Below the pieces are notes generated by a model that made no database searches, was not told the DNA's origin, and saw nothing but the letters and a program-made list of their open reading frames with translations. Positions 1 to 10,949 of a DNA stretch of 64,000 nt are shown here, in pieces. The position numbers were made by a program, and so were the translations under genes. Source of the DNA: Galerina marginata (lineage: Eukaryota > Basidiomycota > Agaricomycetes > Agaricales > Galerinaceae); NCBI GenBank assembly GCA_023014335.1, contig JAECYW010000001.1, positions 4,216,001 to 4,280,000 on the forward strand, in the 5' to 3' direction. Numbering within the stretch: the first letter of the stretch is position 1; each line of letters begins with the position of its first letter.

Positions 1-250
1 GAAATCCATGCGAGATTGATCACCAAATACCTTAAAAGTACCTGCTATCCTGCGCGAGGTTTCGTATGAGTTTCGTAGGTAGCAGTGCTCTTAAAATCGA
101 GGGATCGACGGACAACGTTGATCTGGAATATCGATACAAGGAGGCTCGGAGTGGGGGACAGGTGGGTAGCCTTGAAGTTCGCTGCTACTCGCCTTATCTA
201 TGATCAAATCGCGGGAGTAGTGTCATCCGGATCACAAATGCTTTGATCCA

Positions 251-500
251 CACTGCGGGCATTGGCTTCTGTCCGCACGGAATAGATTTCAAAATAAATT
301 GTGATGAAATTTAAAATAAGTTTATGCCGGAATGCTTCGCTTAGAGTATGAATGAATTTCGAATTTCGGTCACAATGTATTCAAAATTTACGCACTGGAT
401 TGATTCTAACTTCGATCGCACTGAAATCAGGATTCAAGCACAGAATAGATTTCAAATTTAATCACTTCGGCATTTCGGTGGTGATGTCTAATTTTATCGA
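251..500 (+). repeat. Left 250-bp terminal inverted repeat
   Basis: Reverse complement of 4240-4489 with only scattered mismatches. Similarity stops abruptly just after a TTTTATCGA motif at about 500. Inside the repeat the motif AGAATAGATTTCAAA occurs twice as a short direct repeat (near 280 and 440). No convincing gene lies in it. Confidence 0.85.
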
Positions 501-1670
501 ATGCCCGGGGTGTACCTGTGGGACTACCCAAAGGTCAGTCAACCCACTCACCTGTAGCCACGTACTCCAGGATCCAGGCCTCATTTTTGAAGTTGGCAGG
601 TAACCTACAGGTAACTCGTATTTTTGTCATTTTTTTTCGACTTTTTTCGATCCCTCTGGGTGGTGTGGATGGCTCAAAAATGCATTGAACCAACGAGCCA
701 TGTATCCGGACCGAGTTCCATTCCGTGTCACGTTTCTCGGCAAACACCAAGCTGATCAACATGTTCGATGTTCAATCATGTTGCCTCCGACTTTCAAATG
801 TTCACCCTCTTATCTTGTATGACTGCCCCCAATGCCGCAAGAAAAGTTTTGTAAGTACATTTATTGTTTGCCTTTACCTTCTACTAATCTTCTATGGAAG
901 GTTTTACAGGCCTTCATGATGCAAACCCGGAAGGTACGTTGTGAAACAAGTCGCATAGACTTGATTCACATTTCTCTTTTTCACCTCCCAACCTTTCACT
1001 CACCCAGTGAGGTCAGGTAACAAGGTCGTAAATGCAAACGGTACTACGTCGTGCGCCCCTTTTCCAAGTGAAAGCTGTGGGCCGATGTTGGGGTTCGCAA
1101 AATCAAATGGATAAGCGGAGAGACAGAACACGAGGGGAGACCCGCTGAGTGCGTCATCTCCCTCCTTCTCACCGCCCAACTATCCGCTCACTCAAACGAG
1201 CAGCACCCACTGATGGCCACTGCCGCACCCTCACTTCGACTTTGGATAATGACGCGGATTGTCCAACCCGCCCGCCGCATTTTCTACCACCTCCATGTTG
1301 ATCCCAAGCGAGTGCATGCGATACGACATGGCTGCGCCTTGTTGATGCTGCATGGATTGCGGGCAAGAGGCGATGCGAGCGGCCTGGTACCACTGGCTCT
1401 TGTTTGCTTACAGCTAACGTGTCCACTTTGTCTCGAACCCACTTCTCACCTTGGATGTCGCCTTCACCATGGTGCTGCTACCAGTAGTGCCGCCTCTAGT
1501 GAGATTCCGAATTTCCTACTATTTACACCAATTCAATTTATTTATTTGATGATCTCTCATACTTGCTTGGGCTAAAAGCTGTGTTTCCTTGCCGGATTTC
1601 GCTTGTTAGCTATCTAATGAGTGAACGAATGATAGCCAGTCCAAGCCCTTGACCATCCGAAGTAAGAGAG
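501..1670. other. 5' internal part of the hAT-like element, no recognised gene
   Basis: This lies between the left inverted repeat and the first recognisable transposase exon. It has a T-run near 628-650 and a GC-rich stretch near 1130-1440 with open frames on both strands. None of those frames resembles a protein I know. The N-terminal part of the transposase (usually a BED zinc finger in this family) may have lain here, but I cannot read one. Confidence 0.4.
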
Positions 1671-3939
1671 ATGATTAACATTGCTGCTCGAGCAACGGAT
1701 GGTGTTGTTATTCCGGATCGAAAGACAACGCGGAAGTATATAATAAACTTATTCAAGAAAAATTTAACAGACCTTCAAACGAGGCTTGGGGTAAGCTCAA
1801 TCAATTATACTCCTTCGTCAGTCTGCTCCCTAACACATGTCTAGAGCGATAAAACTGGACTGCTTAGCCTAACGTGTGATGCGTGGTCGCACACAGACGC
1901 ATATTTTGCCGTCATTGGCCACTGGAACGAGATCGAGGCAGACGGCACCTGGAAACAAATGAGTGCGCTTTTGGGTTTCACGCAAGTTAATTGCTCACAC
2001 GACGGCGCTACACTTGGGCAAGCCTTATACAAGGTTATTAAGTGGTTGGAAATAGGTCGCTAGGTACGCGAAAGCAATGGAAAGGTTACCTGAACGCCCA
2101 ACATATATTCTTCCAGGTCGGATGGGTGACTTGCGACAATGCCACGAACAATCTTACTAAGCTTCAAAATTTCAGGAGGAAGCTCAACAAGTCGTCGATG
2201 CGCAAAGACTATCAGAAAAAGTGGGAGTGGGAAGACTATCATATCCAGTAAGTTGATCCATTCTTTAATGTATATTATATGCTCATAATATAGTAGATGT
2301 CTCGCACATGTTATCAACCTCGCGACGCAGGCCCTCGTTGTGACATACAGCCACTCGAAACACTTTGACGTCAAGGATCCGGATGCCCATGAACCAGTCG
2401 TTGAAGGTGTAGAGCAACGAGATGAAGTCGGTCTCATACGGTCTATCACAGTAAAGGTCTATTCTTCGATTTATCACTCACTGCCTCTCAGATATCTGAC
2501 ATTGTCCAAGGCTCGCTCATCCGCAAAACGAAAGGAGCTGCTATGCCAACTTCAGATTCATGCGGAAAAATTCCCATTGGCGCTTCTCATCGATATGAAG
2601 GTTCGTTGGTCATCAACATATGTTATGCTTAAGCGGGCGACTCGGTTGGAGGCTGTGAGTCCATTCTTTACGAATCTCTCGTGTCCGTCCACTGATTTTT
2701 GATCAGTTTCTCGACAATTTTATCTACGAAATGGGACGAGAAGAGCCCGATCTTAACAAGCGTCAAAATATTGACGCCCTGAAGCTATCGGATGGGGAAT
2801 GGACGGGGTTGAAGAGTTTCATTAACCTACTTGAGGTACGTCAAATTGTTGAAGCTGCGATAGATTAAGATGATTGAGGTGTATATCTTAGTGCGCAGAC
2901 GAGGCTCAGCAAGCATTCTCCTACGATAATACGCCCACCCTTCACACTGCGCTTCCTGCCTTAGAAGCCTTGCACAAAGCATGGTCTAGTCGATTAACAC
3001 GGTCCAAGTATGCTCCGTTTGCCAAAGCCCTTGAGGCGGCTATCGCGAAAGTAGAGGATTATTAAAATAAGACGACTACGTCACACGCGTACACATAATG
3101 TGTACGTTGATATTTTTCATTATATTTTGTTCTCTCGTTTATCAACAATTCCTTTGATTGACAGTGCTTGATCCGGATATGAAGATGTCTCACTTCACGA
3201 AGCATTGGGGGCCGACACTCTCAAAGCAAATGCTGGCTTCCGCCGAGAAGATTGTACGTATTCATTTTGTTTTAACCATCCTAATGTACTAAACATACTG
3301 CCTAGTTCAAGGAGCGGTATTTCGAAATGTATGGCGATAATGCGCCACCGAAAAACATGGCGCGAAAAGGCAACAAGAAGCTCGCAAAGGTCATGGAAGA
3401 GTATGTGAGTGATGATGACGACGACGAAATGAATAGTCCCAGCCCCGCAGACACCACAGAACCCTGGCGGCGTGAGTTCAATCAATATCTCAACGGCACA
3501 GATGAAGTGCCAGATAATATGCCAATCATTCAATGGGGGGGGTACGTGTTTTACTTGACTAAGGTTTATCGATGGCTAATGAATTTGCCACAAGATTCAT
3601 TCATCTCGTCTGCCTGTTTGGGCTTCACTTGCTCGCGACTACCTGGCAATTATGGCCTCGTCCGAGTCGGTTTCCAGCGAGCGTGCATTCTCCGCAGCAG
3701 GCATCACGATCAGTAAACGGCCAAATCGTCTGAAAGCGCATATTGTCGAGGCACTACAATTCCTTAAGTGTTTGATACGAAAGGAACTGCTCTTTCAGGA
3801 GCCTCAGCCCACCTCAGTTCTAGAGCTGGAACTCAAGTTTATTGACCACAACGAGCACCCCGATTGGGTTGATACGAATGAACCCAAAAGTTGGGATTCA
3901 TTGGTAATTGATATTGATAATTCAGATGACGAAAGCTAA
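1671..3939 (+). pseudogene. hAT-family transposase, broken by in-frame stops
   Basis: Spliced exons give the usual order of a basidiomycete hAT transposase: a segment with TTRKYI, then LTCDAWSHTDAYFAVIGHW (about 1845-2040), VGWVTCDNATNNLTKLQNF (from 2118), CLAHVINLATQAL (about 2296), KARSSAKRKELL and VRWSSTYVMLKRATRLEA (about 2510-2655), and the C-terminal dimerisation domain with SSERAFSAAGITISKRPNRL near 3665-3730, ending in an acidic tail. GT-AG introns separate the exons. Two in-frame TAA codons interrupt the reading (3063-3065 and 3096-3098). A run of eight Gs at 3535-3542 sits where the frame no longer joins cleanly to the next exon. The start is unclear, so 1671 marks only the first exon I can place. 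The product is probably inactive. Confidence 0.75.
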
Positions 3940-4036
3940 CTATTGTATACTCGTCTAACCGCAGTTAAAAGACTTCCTAATGTAGTTTTTATTAAGTTCT
4001 GTGTCTCGTACGGCTGAGGAAGTGATTTTTCTGTTT

Positions 4037-4080
4037 GGGACTTATTAGAGGCATTTCTGAAAATGCCTCCGATAAGTCCC
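4037..4080. repeat. 44-bp hairpin (foldback) inside the hAT-like element
   Basis: Near-perfect inverted repeat with 20-nt arms around a 4-nt loop; the arms begin GGGACTTAT and carry GAGGCATTT. It lies about 100 bp after the transposase stop codon. A related hairpin with the same core (GAGGGCGTTT, loop, AAACGCCCCCGATAAG) occurs at 9504-9554 in another insertion. It could be a transcription terminator hairpin or the remains of a small foldback MITE. Confidence 0.6.
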
Positions 4081-4239
4081 AACGGCAAAATTCCAGATAT
4101 AGGCCAAAAGCTCCGGCCTATGGTTTTCGAAAGCCTGAGCCCACCCAAGCCGGGCCCGAGACGGGGCTTTCAGGCCGAGCCTGAGCCGGCACATCCCGGC
4201 CCCGGGGAAGCAAAGGAGGTGTGCACGCAACGTGCCCAC

Positions 4240-4489
4240 TCGATAAAATTGGACATCACCGCCGAAATGCCGGAGTGATTAAATTTGAAATCTATTCTGT
4301 GCTTGAATCCTGATTTCAGTGCGATCGAAGTTGGAATCAATCCAGTGCGTGAATTTTGAATACATGGTGGCCGAAATTCGAAATTCATTCATACTCTAAG
4401 CGACGCATTCCGGCATAAACTTATTTTAAATTTCATCCCAATTTATTTTGAAATCTATTCTGTGCAGACAGAAGCCAATGCCCGCAGTG
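4240..4489 (-). repeat. Right 250-bp terminal inverted repeat
   Basis: Mirror copy of 251-500. It ends in CCCGCAGTG at 4481-4489, followed directly by CCA and then the host landmark GCGAATAG. Just inside it (about 4130-4230) is a GC-rich stretch with repeated GCCCGAG/GCCGAGC motifs, of the kind often found near ends of fungal DNA transposons. Confidence 0.85.
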
Positions 4490-4739
4490 CCAGCGAATAG
4501 GAAGTCGTTAAATTCAAGAGGCGCTTAGTCGGCTTTATTACCACGACATTCAACGTCCGGCTGTCCTCCTCCGTCTCCCATTCAACAATCCGCCATCAAC
4601 TACATAATTATAACCCTTTGTCGCCCCATACTTTTATCACAATTCGTTCTGTCTGTCGGCCTTGGAATTCGGAATCCCATACCCAAATTTATCTTGCTAT
4701 TCTGAAACATGCCCGGGAAGAATCTCGCGATTTTCGAGG

Positions 4740-7700
4740 TCTTTAGAATGAGTGGATCGACGTGGGTGTCTTGGCCTCTCTTGTCAGCTTCAGGCTACGA
4801 GTGAGGAATACTTGCCTTTACCAACCAAATTTCTAACTTATGCACTTTCATGTATCCACAGTTTCTGTTACCCACATTGCCAGCCGAACCAAGAACATGC
4901 TGGTTTCTAATGCGTCTATTTGACCAAGATGACTAGCAAGAGAAGGAGGAAGACTGGCAGGAGAATAGGGATTACAGTTTGTACGCTTTTCTCGTCCTCT
5001 TTCCTCGATGTTTGACCTAATGGTTTTCCAACTTTCCAGGCGACGTTCCTTTCCTCCAGCGCGACTCAAGCACCAAGTTCAAGGCAGCAGGTTTCCAGCC
5101 CTCCGGCCCTCACAACGATGCCTCCAGTGCTGGGTACCCTTTCCTAATTGCCACGGGAATCCAGACAGTCGTCCATTCGAACCTCGATCCCCACATCTGC
5201 CTGTCACATTGACACAGCTCGTCATTGGGTTCATCGATGTCAATTATATTTCGACTGCACCGCAGACACCTCGAGGATACCCCCTTAGCATCATATGAAG
5301 GCGAGGCTATCTTGACCTCTCTTTTTGCGCTTGGGTCGTTTAGCTTCAGGCTGCGGGTGAGAGATACCGGCTTTTACGAACCAAATGTGTAACTCACGCT
5401 CTTTGACACTTCCATAGGTTCTATTTGCCGCATTGCTGGCTGGGTCACTTTCATGTAATCCCAAGAAGATGCTAATTGGTTCAAGACGCTTAACAAGAGA
5501 GAAGGAGGAAAGCAGACAGACGAATAGGACTTACTGTTTGTAGGCTTTTCTCATGTTCCTTCCTGATGTTTGATTTAAAGGTTTTCCAGCTTCCCCGGCG
5601 CCCTTCCTCCAGCGCGACTCAAGCATCAACTACAAGACAGCAGCTTCTCAAGTCTTCGGCCCCCCCACAACGATGCTTCGGACACTGACTACAGTCTCCT
5701 TACTGCCACCGCAATCGAAACATCAGGTATTCGAACGTCGACCACAAGATCCGCTTGCCTCGTTAACTCAGCTCGTCAATGGTGTATCGATGTCAAGCGT
5801 CCCATGGTGTACCTCAGCCACCGTAAACCCACCGCGAATAGCCCAGGAACGCCCCTTGGCGACACATGAAGTTGAAACTGTCGAATGGCTAATTCAAGTC
5901 GAACAGTGTTCGTTTTCTTCACTCATGGGCCCCGGGTCCTAAACCGGTTCGAAAACTACGATCCACTATTCGCAGACCTGAAGCGTGGCACGAGACAATA
6001 GTCGAGGAAGGTTACATTACTGATTGTGTCTATGCAGCGCGTAAGTTCATATTTCTCCTCCTCTGAGATCGTCACTAATGTTCATGTCAAATAGGCCAAT
6101 CCGAAAACATCCAATTTTTTACGAATTGATCGCCAATTAGACCGATTCTCCACACAAGCGTCGTACCCTGCTCAAGATTCCTGAAAACTCTTTCTCTCTT
6201 CTCTGCAAGTGGGCCTCTGACTGCAACTTCAACCACCTTCACTACCGTGAATGCCGTACCTGAGTCGGGTTTCGGGTACTGCCAATTTGCCCCAATCTAC
6301 CAACACCAACGCCATCCAGGAACAAAGTGATGTTGCCTATGTTTCGTTTTCATGTGCCAACAAACAATCGCAGGCTCGTCAACTCTACCGTTTTGGCCTC
6401 GCTGCCCCTCTACCTTCTTCATTCGTGACGTGGCAGAATACCAGCACCACGGAAGACCACGACAGCTTGGCCGGCTAACCCGAAATTTGGATCAGCAGCA
6501 CTGCGAACCGTCTTGACCTCGCTGTCATCTGCTTTTTCCTCGTTCATGACGTGGCCAAGTACCAGTACAACAGAGGACACGACGCGCAGGTAGCTGTCCC
6601 AGCTTTTGGATCAGTCGCACTGCCAACCGCAGAAACAATGTGTTGATTGCCACAGGGGACGAAGAGCAAGACAATGTGGGAAGAGGTCGAGAAAGTGGTG
6701 TTGGCGAATGGAGCTCGGAGGATGGACCTGAATGGTTAAAAGTCTAAACGTCATTTCGAACATCGGATAACGTGCAAAAGTATACGCCCTCCCACATTCT
6801 CGCCCTCCTCTCTGGCCTCGAATTATGCGCATATATTACTAATATTAGGGTACCCGACCACCCTCGATGTTCATCTTCGGCTTCTACCCTTTTCCCATCC
6901 TTCCTGCGGGCGTAGGTCGAGAAGGTCACCCGTGGTCTGTCCTCGTCCTCGTCGTCGCGACAGTTTCTTACCCCTCTCCATTATTGTCAACGTCGAAAAT
7001 TGGCCGAATCCCGACGTACAGCCACCAACTCGAACAAAAACTCATCTTCGAAGCCAGGTCATTCAAACCTCCCATCTCAAACTAGCTTCACCCGCTCTGC
7101 TGCCTCCAGGACACGATCCACGAACTGGCTATATGCACATAGGGTCAAGATCCGCCGAAACGGTCCTAATTCGTTGGGTTAGATCGCTCACGGTGCCGGT
7201 GTTGATAGCAAAGTGCTGCTAGTGCTCGTACTTGTGCCGATACTTCTGACCTGCAGTTGCTGGTGCTCGGGGTGGAGATGCGCTGGACGTGGACTGTGCT
7301 CCTGGCAGGAGCTCGATGACGGCGAAATGTTGATGACCTCGGTTCTTTGAATGAAGATGCATACATCATCGACGCCGAAGTTCTTTCCTTCATGTCTTAT
7401 TAGGTACATTTCAGTCTCTGGTAAAGGACTTGTGAATATCGCTCATGTTTTATTTCTCGTTTTAGGGCTATTTTTCCGCTACTGCAGCACGAATGCTTGA
7501 CGCAACTATGACCCAGCCTCATCCTATGGCCAGCACCGCTACTCGTCCATCCTTGTTGGGTACCAAGAAGTTATTGGCTCGCTGCACCTGACGGCTCTCT
7601 AACATCAACGCCTTCGACTACTTCGTTTCGTCGCCTGCACCGCCTTTCCAGGATCTTTCCTCGTGGGCGATCACCACGTCATTACCTAAAGTTGTTATTC

Positions 7701-8200
7701 TCAACCACCGCCACAATCCTCCCGCGGCCCCAGTTCCTTCCAAGTTCCGGCTCATGCCCCAGCTTCGAACTTCAACCCAAATTACCGCCTATGACGCAAA
7801 TCAGTATCGCAGCCCGCTTCAAAGTTCCAACCCTCCTCCTCGACCCTCCTCCTTCGCAATTGGTTCAGCGGATATATGAAGATATCGTCGTTAGTGCAGT
7901 CCGGGTGGCTACTGAAGAATCTATGCCCAGAGTTAATCAGAGACGGAGTCGACAGAACTTTGACTCAAGGTTCACGGAGGATGATTGGGCACCATATTGA
8001 GTCAGTTATCGATGACTTGGGTACGTATATGCGCCTTCTCCTGAACCATTTCCCTCAACTGACTCGACACTCCCTTAAGAGTCGTCGTTTTCTGATTTCC
8101 ACCTTGATCGACATCATCCACGTACCTTTAAATGTCAATGTCGGCGCTGCCGAAGGGTTATAGCCAGACGATGAGGACTAGTAGGAAGGAGGGATCAGAA
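4740..8200 (+). pseudogene. Decayed coding-like block of unit 1
   Basis: This contains fragments also found in the other units: a stretch ending in a GTTTTCCAGC-type acceptor followed by GCGACTCAAGCA (about 5030-5080 and again about 5585-5640), then a segment encoding LVNGVSMSSVPW-like residues (about 5670-5830), a stretch near 6250-6480 encoding YLSRVSGTANLPQSTNTN, a CGCATATATT landmark (about 6828), and a proline-rich part (about 7700-8000). Stops and frameshifts break every frame. Comparison with units 2 and 4 suggests an ancestral gene with several exons, including one with a short hydrophobic stretch followed by Arg/Lys residues (a possible membrane anchor). I do not recognise the family. 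Confidence 0.35.
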
Positions 8201-8387
8201 AGAAGAAGAGACGAAGAGGCGAAGAGGCGCGGCAGGATCCGACTACAACCATGTTCAAACCTCGCTGTTTTTGCTTGCCAGGCTGTATTTCACTCCCGAA
8301 TCTTCGACCCATTTAGTGATTATGTAAGCGTATTTAACACTTCCACGTTTGAACTGTTAGTTGATGCTCACAGGCAATGTCCCTATA

Positions 8388-10021
8388 ATTGTGAATAATC
8401 TGACTCTAATTAGAATAGATACATTATGCACAATATCCTCTAAGGCAGAATTATGCATGGCGATGCAAAATGCGAGAGTTTGCGGCTGTGCAGCCTGCGC
8501 AGATAAAAGACACCGCGTAAATTATGCATAAACCTACAAGAAGACCTTAAGGAGACAAAGAACATCTCGGAAGCGGTCCTGAAAGTGTGGAGCACATCTG
8601 AATGGAGTTATGATAATCAAAATTTCCCAGATGTCGTGAGGAACGGCGATCAGCCCGCACCGTCATCGTTCGGGACAGCGGCGACGATGACCTTGTGGCC
8701 GCCCTAGACGCACTGATCCCATAGTATGTGACCTGTTTGCGACCTTTAAGATCGCCGTCTGGCGCAGTAGTCACAGCACACCTAAGAGGGCTGCTGCATG
8801 CAGCGTTACAGGTACTTGCTCTAAGTTGACTGTTACCAACATTGGGATCAAATAACATGACGGTAACAAGTAAGTATTTAACTTGAAAGATGAGAGTTTT
8901 TGAATGAAAGCGAGTGGTTATTATCAAGTTGGAATGGCAGGCCAAAGAAAACTTAATATGCTGTCATTTGGCTGACGGTAATTCGGTTGCTATTCCTGAG
9001 CTCTTTGTGCAATGTCGAGGCTTAAGGAAAATTGCGATTAGCTTAGTGATATATGCAGCAATGTTACATGACACAAAGTTGGTCTCAATAATGCGAACTG
9101 GACATCCTCAGCTGCACCATCCATAGGTGTGGAGCCTCTAGATTAATATACTGCATGGAAATTTCCTAGATCAAATATACAGTACCCTAGTGCCGCCATG
9201 ACTCCGAATGAGAGTCACTTGATGACAAGCGCGATTGTGCGCGCTTAGATATCAACATACCGGGCTAGTGAGAGCATGGAACCTACCTAATCATCTCATT
9301 GACGCGAGGCTGGTCCTGGGTGCATAACTACGCCGCCAGTAAGCTTAACGGTGGTTCAAACTTTCCTGGATTTCCAAAATAATTGTTTGAAACAGTAAAA
9401 ATGACTTGCCGCTGCGATCCAGCGCTTTATTTTGCCGATTTCGAGACATTCTAATAGGCGCCCGCTTATTTCGCCCTTCCGTGCCGGACACAGCCACATT
9501 GCCCGTCGTCTTACCGAGGGCGTTTTGAAAAACGCCCCCGATAAGCCGACGACGCATGTTTAGCTTTATTATTGCGCACTTAGTTGCGCCCATTGTTTGC
9601 AACGCCAGACTCGCTCTCAAATGTGGTTTACAGCCGTTTTGGTAATCTGTGGCTTCGATCTCACTCCCTACTTTGTACCTCAACCCCTGCTTACCATTCC
9701 GGTTTTTTGTTGGAGCCTCCAAGCCTCGAATTGTACCTCAGAGCCAATCTATACAACCATGGCTTCACCAGTGAGTGTATAGCAATTGCGCTAGATTGGG
9801 ACATGTAGGCGGGAAGCGCCGCCTCGCCCCCTCTCATAAAACGATTAAGATTAGCCGTCGGAGGGACCTGGTGCATGATAATTATAGATTAACCCGCCTA
9901 TCCCCGTGGGGAAGGACGGCGACATATTTCACATCAAGACTGTCCAACTAAAGTAGATCTCTGAGCTAGAGCCCAGTGTGCATAATGAATTGACTCTCGT
10001 TAGAGTCCAATTATGCACAAT
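8388..10021. mobile_element. Insertion in unit 1 with near-palindromic ends (putative DNA element)
   Basis: About 1.6 kb absent from the matching place in unit 2 (about 15470-15500). At each edge sits a ~43-bp near-palindrome of the same sequence family: 8388-8430 (GTGAATAATC...ATTATGCAC) and 9978-10018 (GTGCATAATG...TTATGCAC, with GACTCTCGTTAGAGTC in its centre). These could be terminal inverted repeats, but because each is itself palindromic the orientation cannot be told. Further ATTATGCAT motifs lie near 8450 and 8520, and a 51-bp hairpin lies at 9504-9554. No transposase-like reading frame is present. True edges and target duplication are uncertain. Confidence 0.4.
9504..9554. repeat. 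51-bp hairpin, relative of the one at 4037-4080
   Basis: Inverted repeat with outer arms CGTCGTC...GACGACG and inner arms GAGGGCGTTT...AAACGCCCCCG around a small loop. It shares the core GAGGnnTTT, loop, AAAnGCCnCCGATAAG with the hairpin inside the hAT-like element, so the two are likely copies of one short foldback sequence. Confidence 0.55.
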
Positions 10022-10642
10022 GGTGACAACACTAGGTGATGCTCAATCTACTTTTATTGGGCTATATCGTAGACGATCTACTGGACAACTACTTCAACTC
10101 CCATGTGTGCCCAACGTCCATGCCCACCGTCTATTTTTTCTGCTTCACGGCAGATTTTGCTCCTGAGTTTCGAATTTACCAAAGTACCGGATTTATGGCT
10201 CAGTTGAGGTACCTTGATTCTAGTTTTTAATCACGTACACTCAGGCCTGGCATTAGCGGCCAAGGGAAATGCTTGAATTAGTGACCTCAGTGGTGTCGTT
10301 CATCAGACCGATTCTTGAACTGTCAGTACGTTCAGAAAAGTTCTCAAATTGCGTACCATTTTCTCAGTACAGAGAGTGCTTTTCCTACGGACTAGGGGTT
10401 GTTAATATTAAAAAATGTGATTCAACCCTATCTCGGCCTGAAGAACTAGGAAAATCCTTGGCGTAACCGCCTAGGACGTTAAGCCTCAAAGCTTCACGAG
10501 GAAATGCACTTCAAAAGATGTATTTTTGCCATGCTCCTAGTGAAGCAAGCTCTTTATTAGCGTGCCAAAGGAAGATGAACAAAAGCCGCGATAGAAGTAG
10601 ATCATCGAAATTTCAAAGGACATAGATGACTCGGCTTACTAA

Positions 10643-10675
10643 CATACTAGTTACTATAGTATAGTAACTAGTATG
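10643..10675. repeat. 33-bp perfect palindrome
   Basis: Arms of 16 nt (CATACTAGTTACTATA and its exact reverse complement) flank a single central G. It lies in AT-rich non-coding sequence of the unit-1 tail. The matching stretch of unit 2 (about 15830-15880) lacks it. Function unknown: it could be a small foldback insertion or a protein-binding site. Confidence 0.75.
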
Positions 10676-10949
10676 AGATGCACAAACGAATCTAGCACGA
10701 ATCTATCACGAAAGGGGCAGGATTAATAGACCTGAGGTGTTCCCCAAGTTCGCGTTGGAAACGATTCACGAGAATGCAAGGGTACTGCATCTTTGAAGAT
10801 CAATTTTGAGCGATATCGAAAATTTCACGATAATCTTTCCAAGGAATATCATTTGATTTTTGATGGAATATAAATTGACCAAGGGTATGTTCAATTTGTT
10901 TGAATTTCGATGGGAATGAAATGACTTACGGAACGTGACTTCGAATCCA

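Larger units (their letters stand above)
251..4489 (+). mobile_element. hAT-like DNA transposon with 250-bp terminal inverted repeats
   Basis: The ends are 250-bp inverted repeats (251-500 and 4240-4489) beginning CACTGCGGGCATTGGCTTCT and matching closely over their whole length. The interior encodes a hAT-family transposase on the plus strand. The insertion site is known because the same flank is uninterrupted in units 2, 3 and 4 (TTGATCCAGCGAATAG at about 12221, 17283 and 24538). Here it reads TTGATCCA, element, CCAGCGAATAG, so only CCA (248-250 and 4490-4492) is duplicated. A 3-bp duplication is not normal for hAT elements, which make 8 bp. The element may therefore be a CACTG-ended foldback into which a hAT later landed, or an unusual hAT. 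The transposase reading frame is broken. Confidence 0.8.

Noticed and set aside
9345..9722. 125-codon minus-strand frame
   Set aside because: It reads through a non-coding insertion and its hairpin; composition and context do not support a gene.
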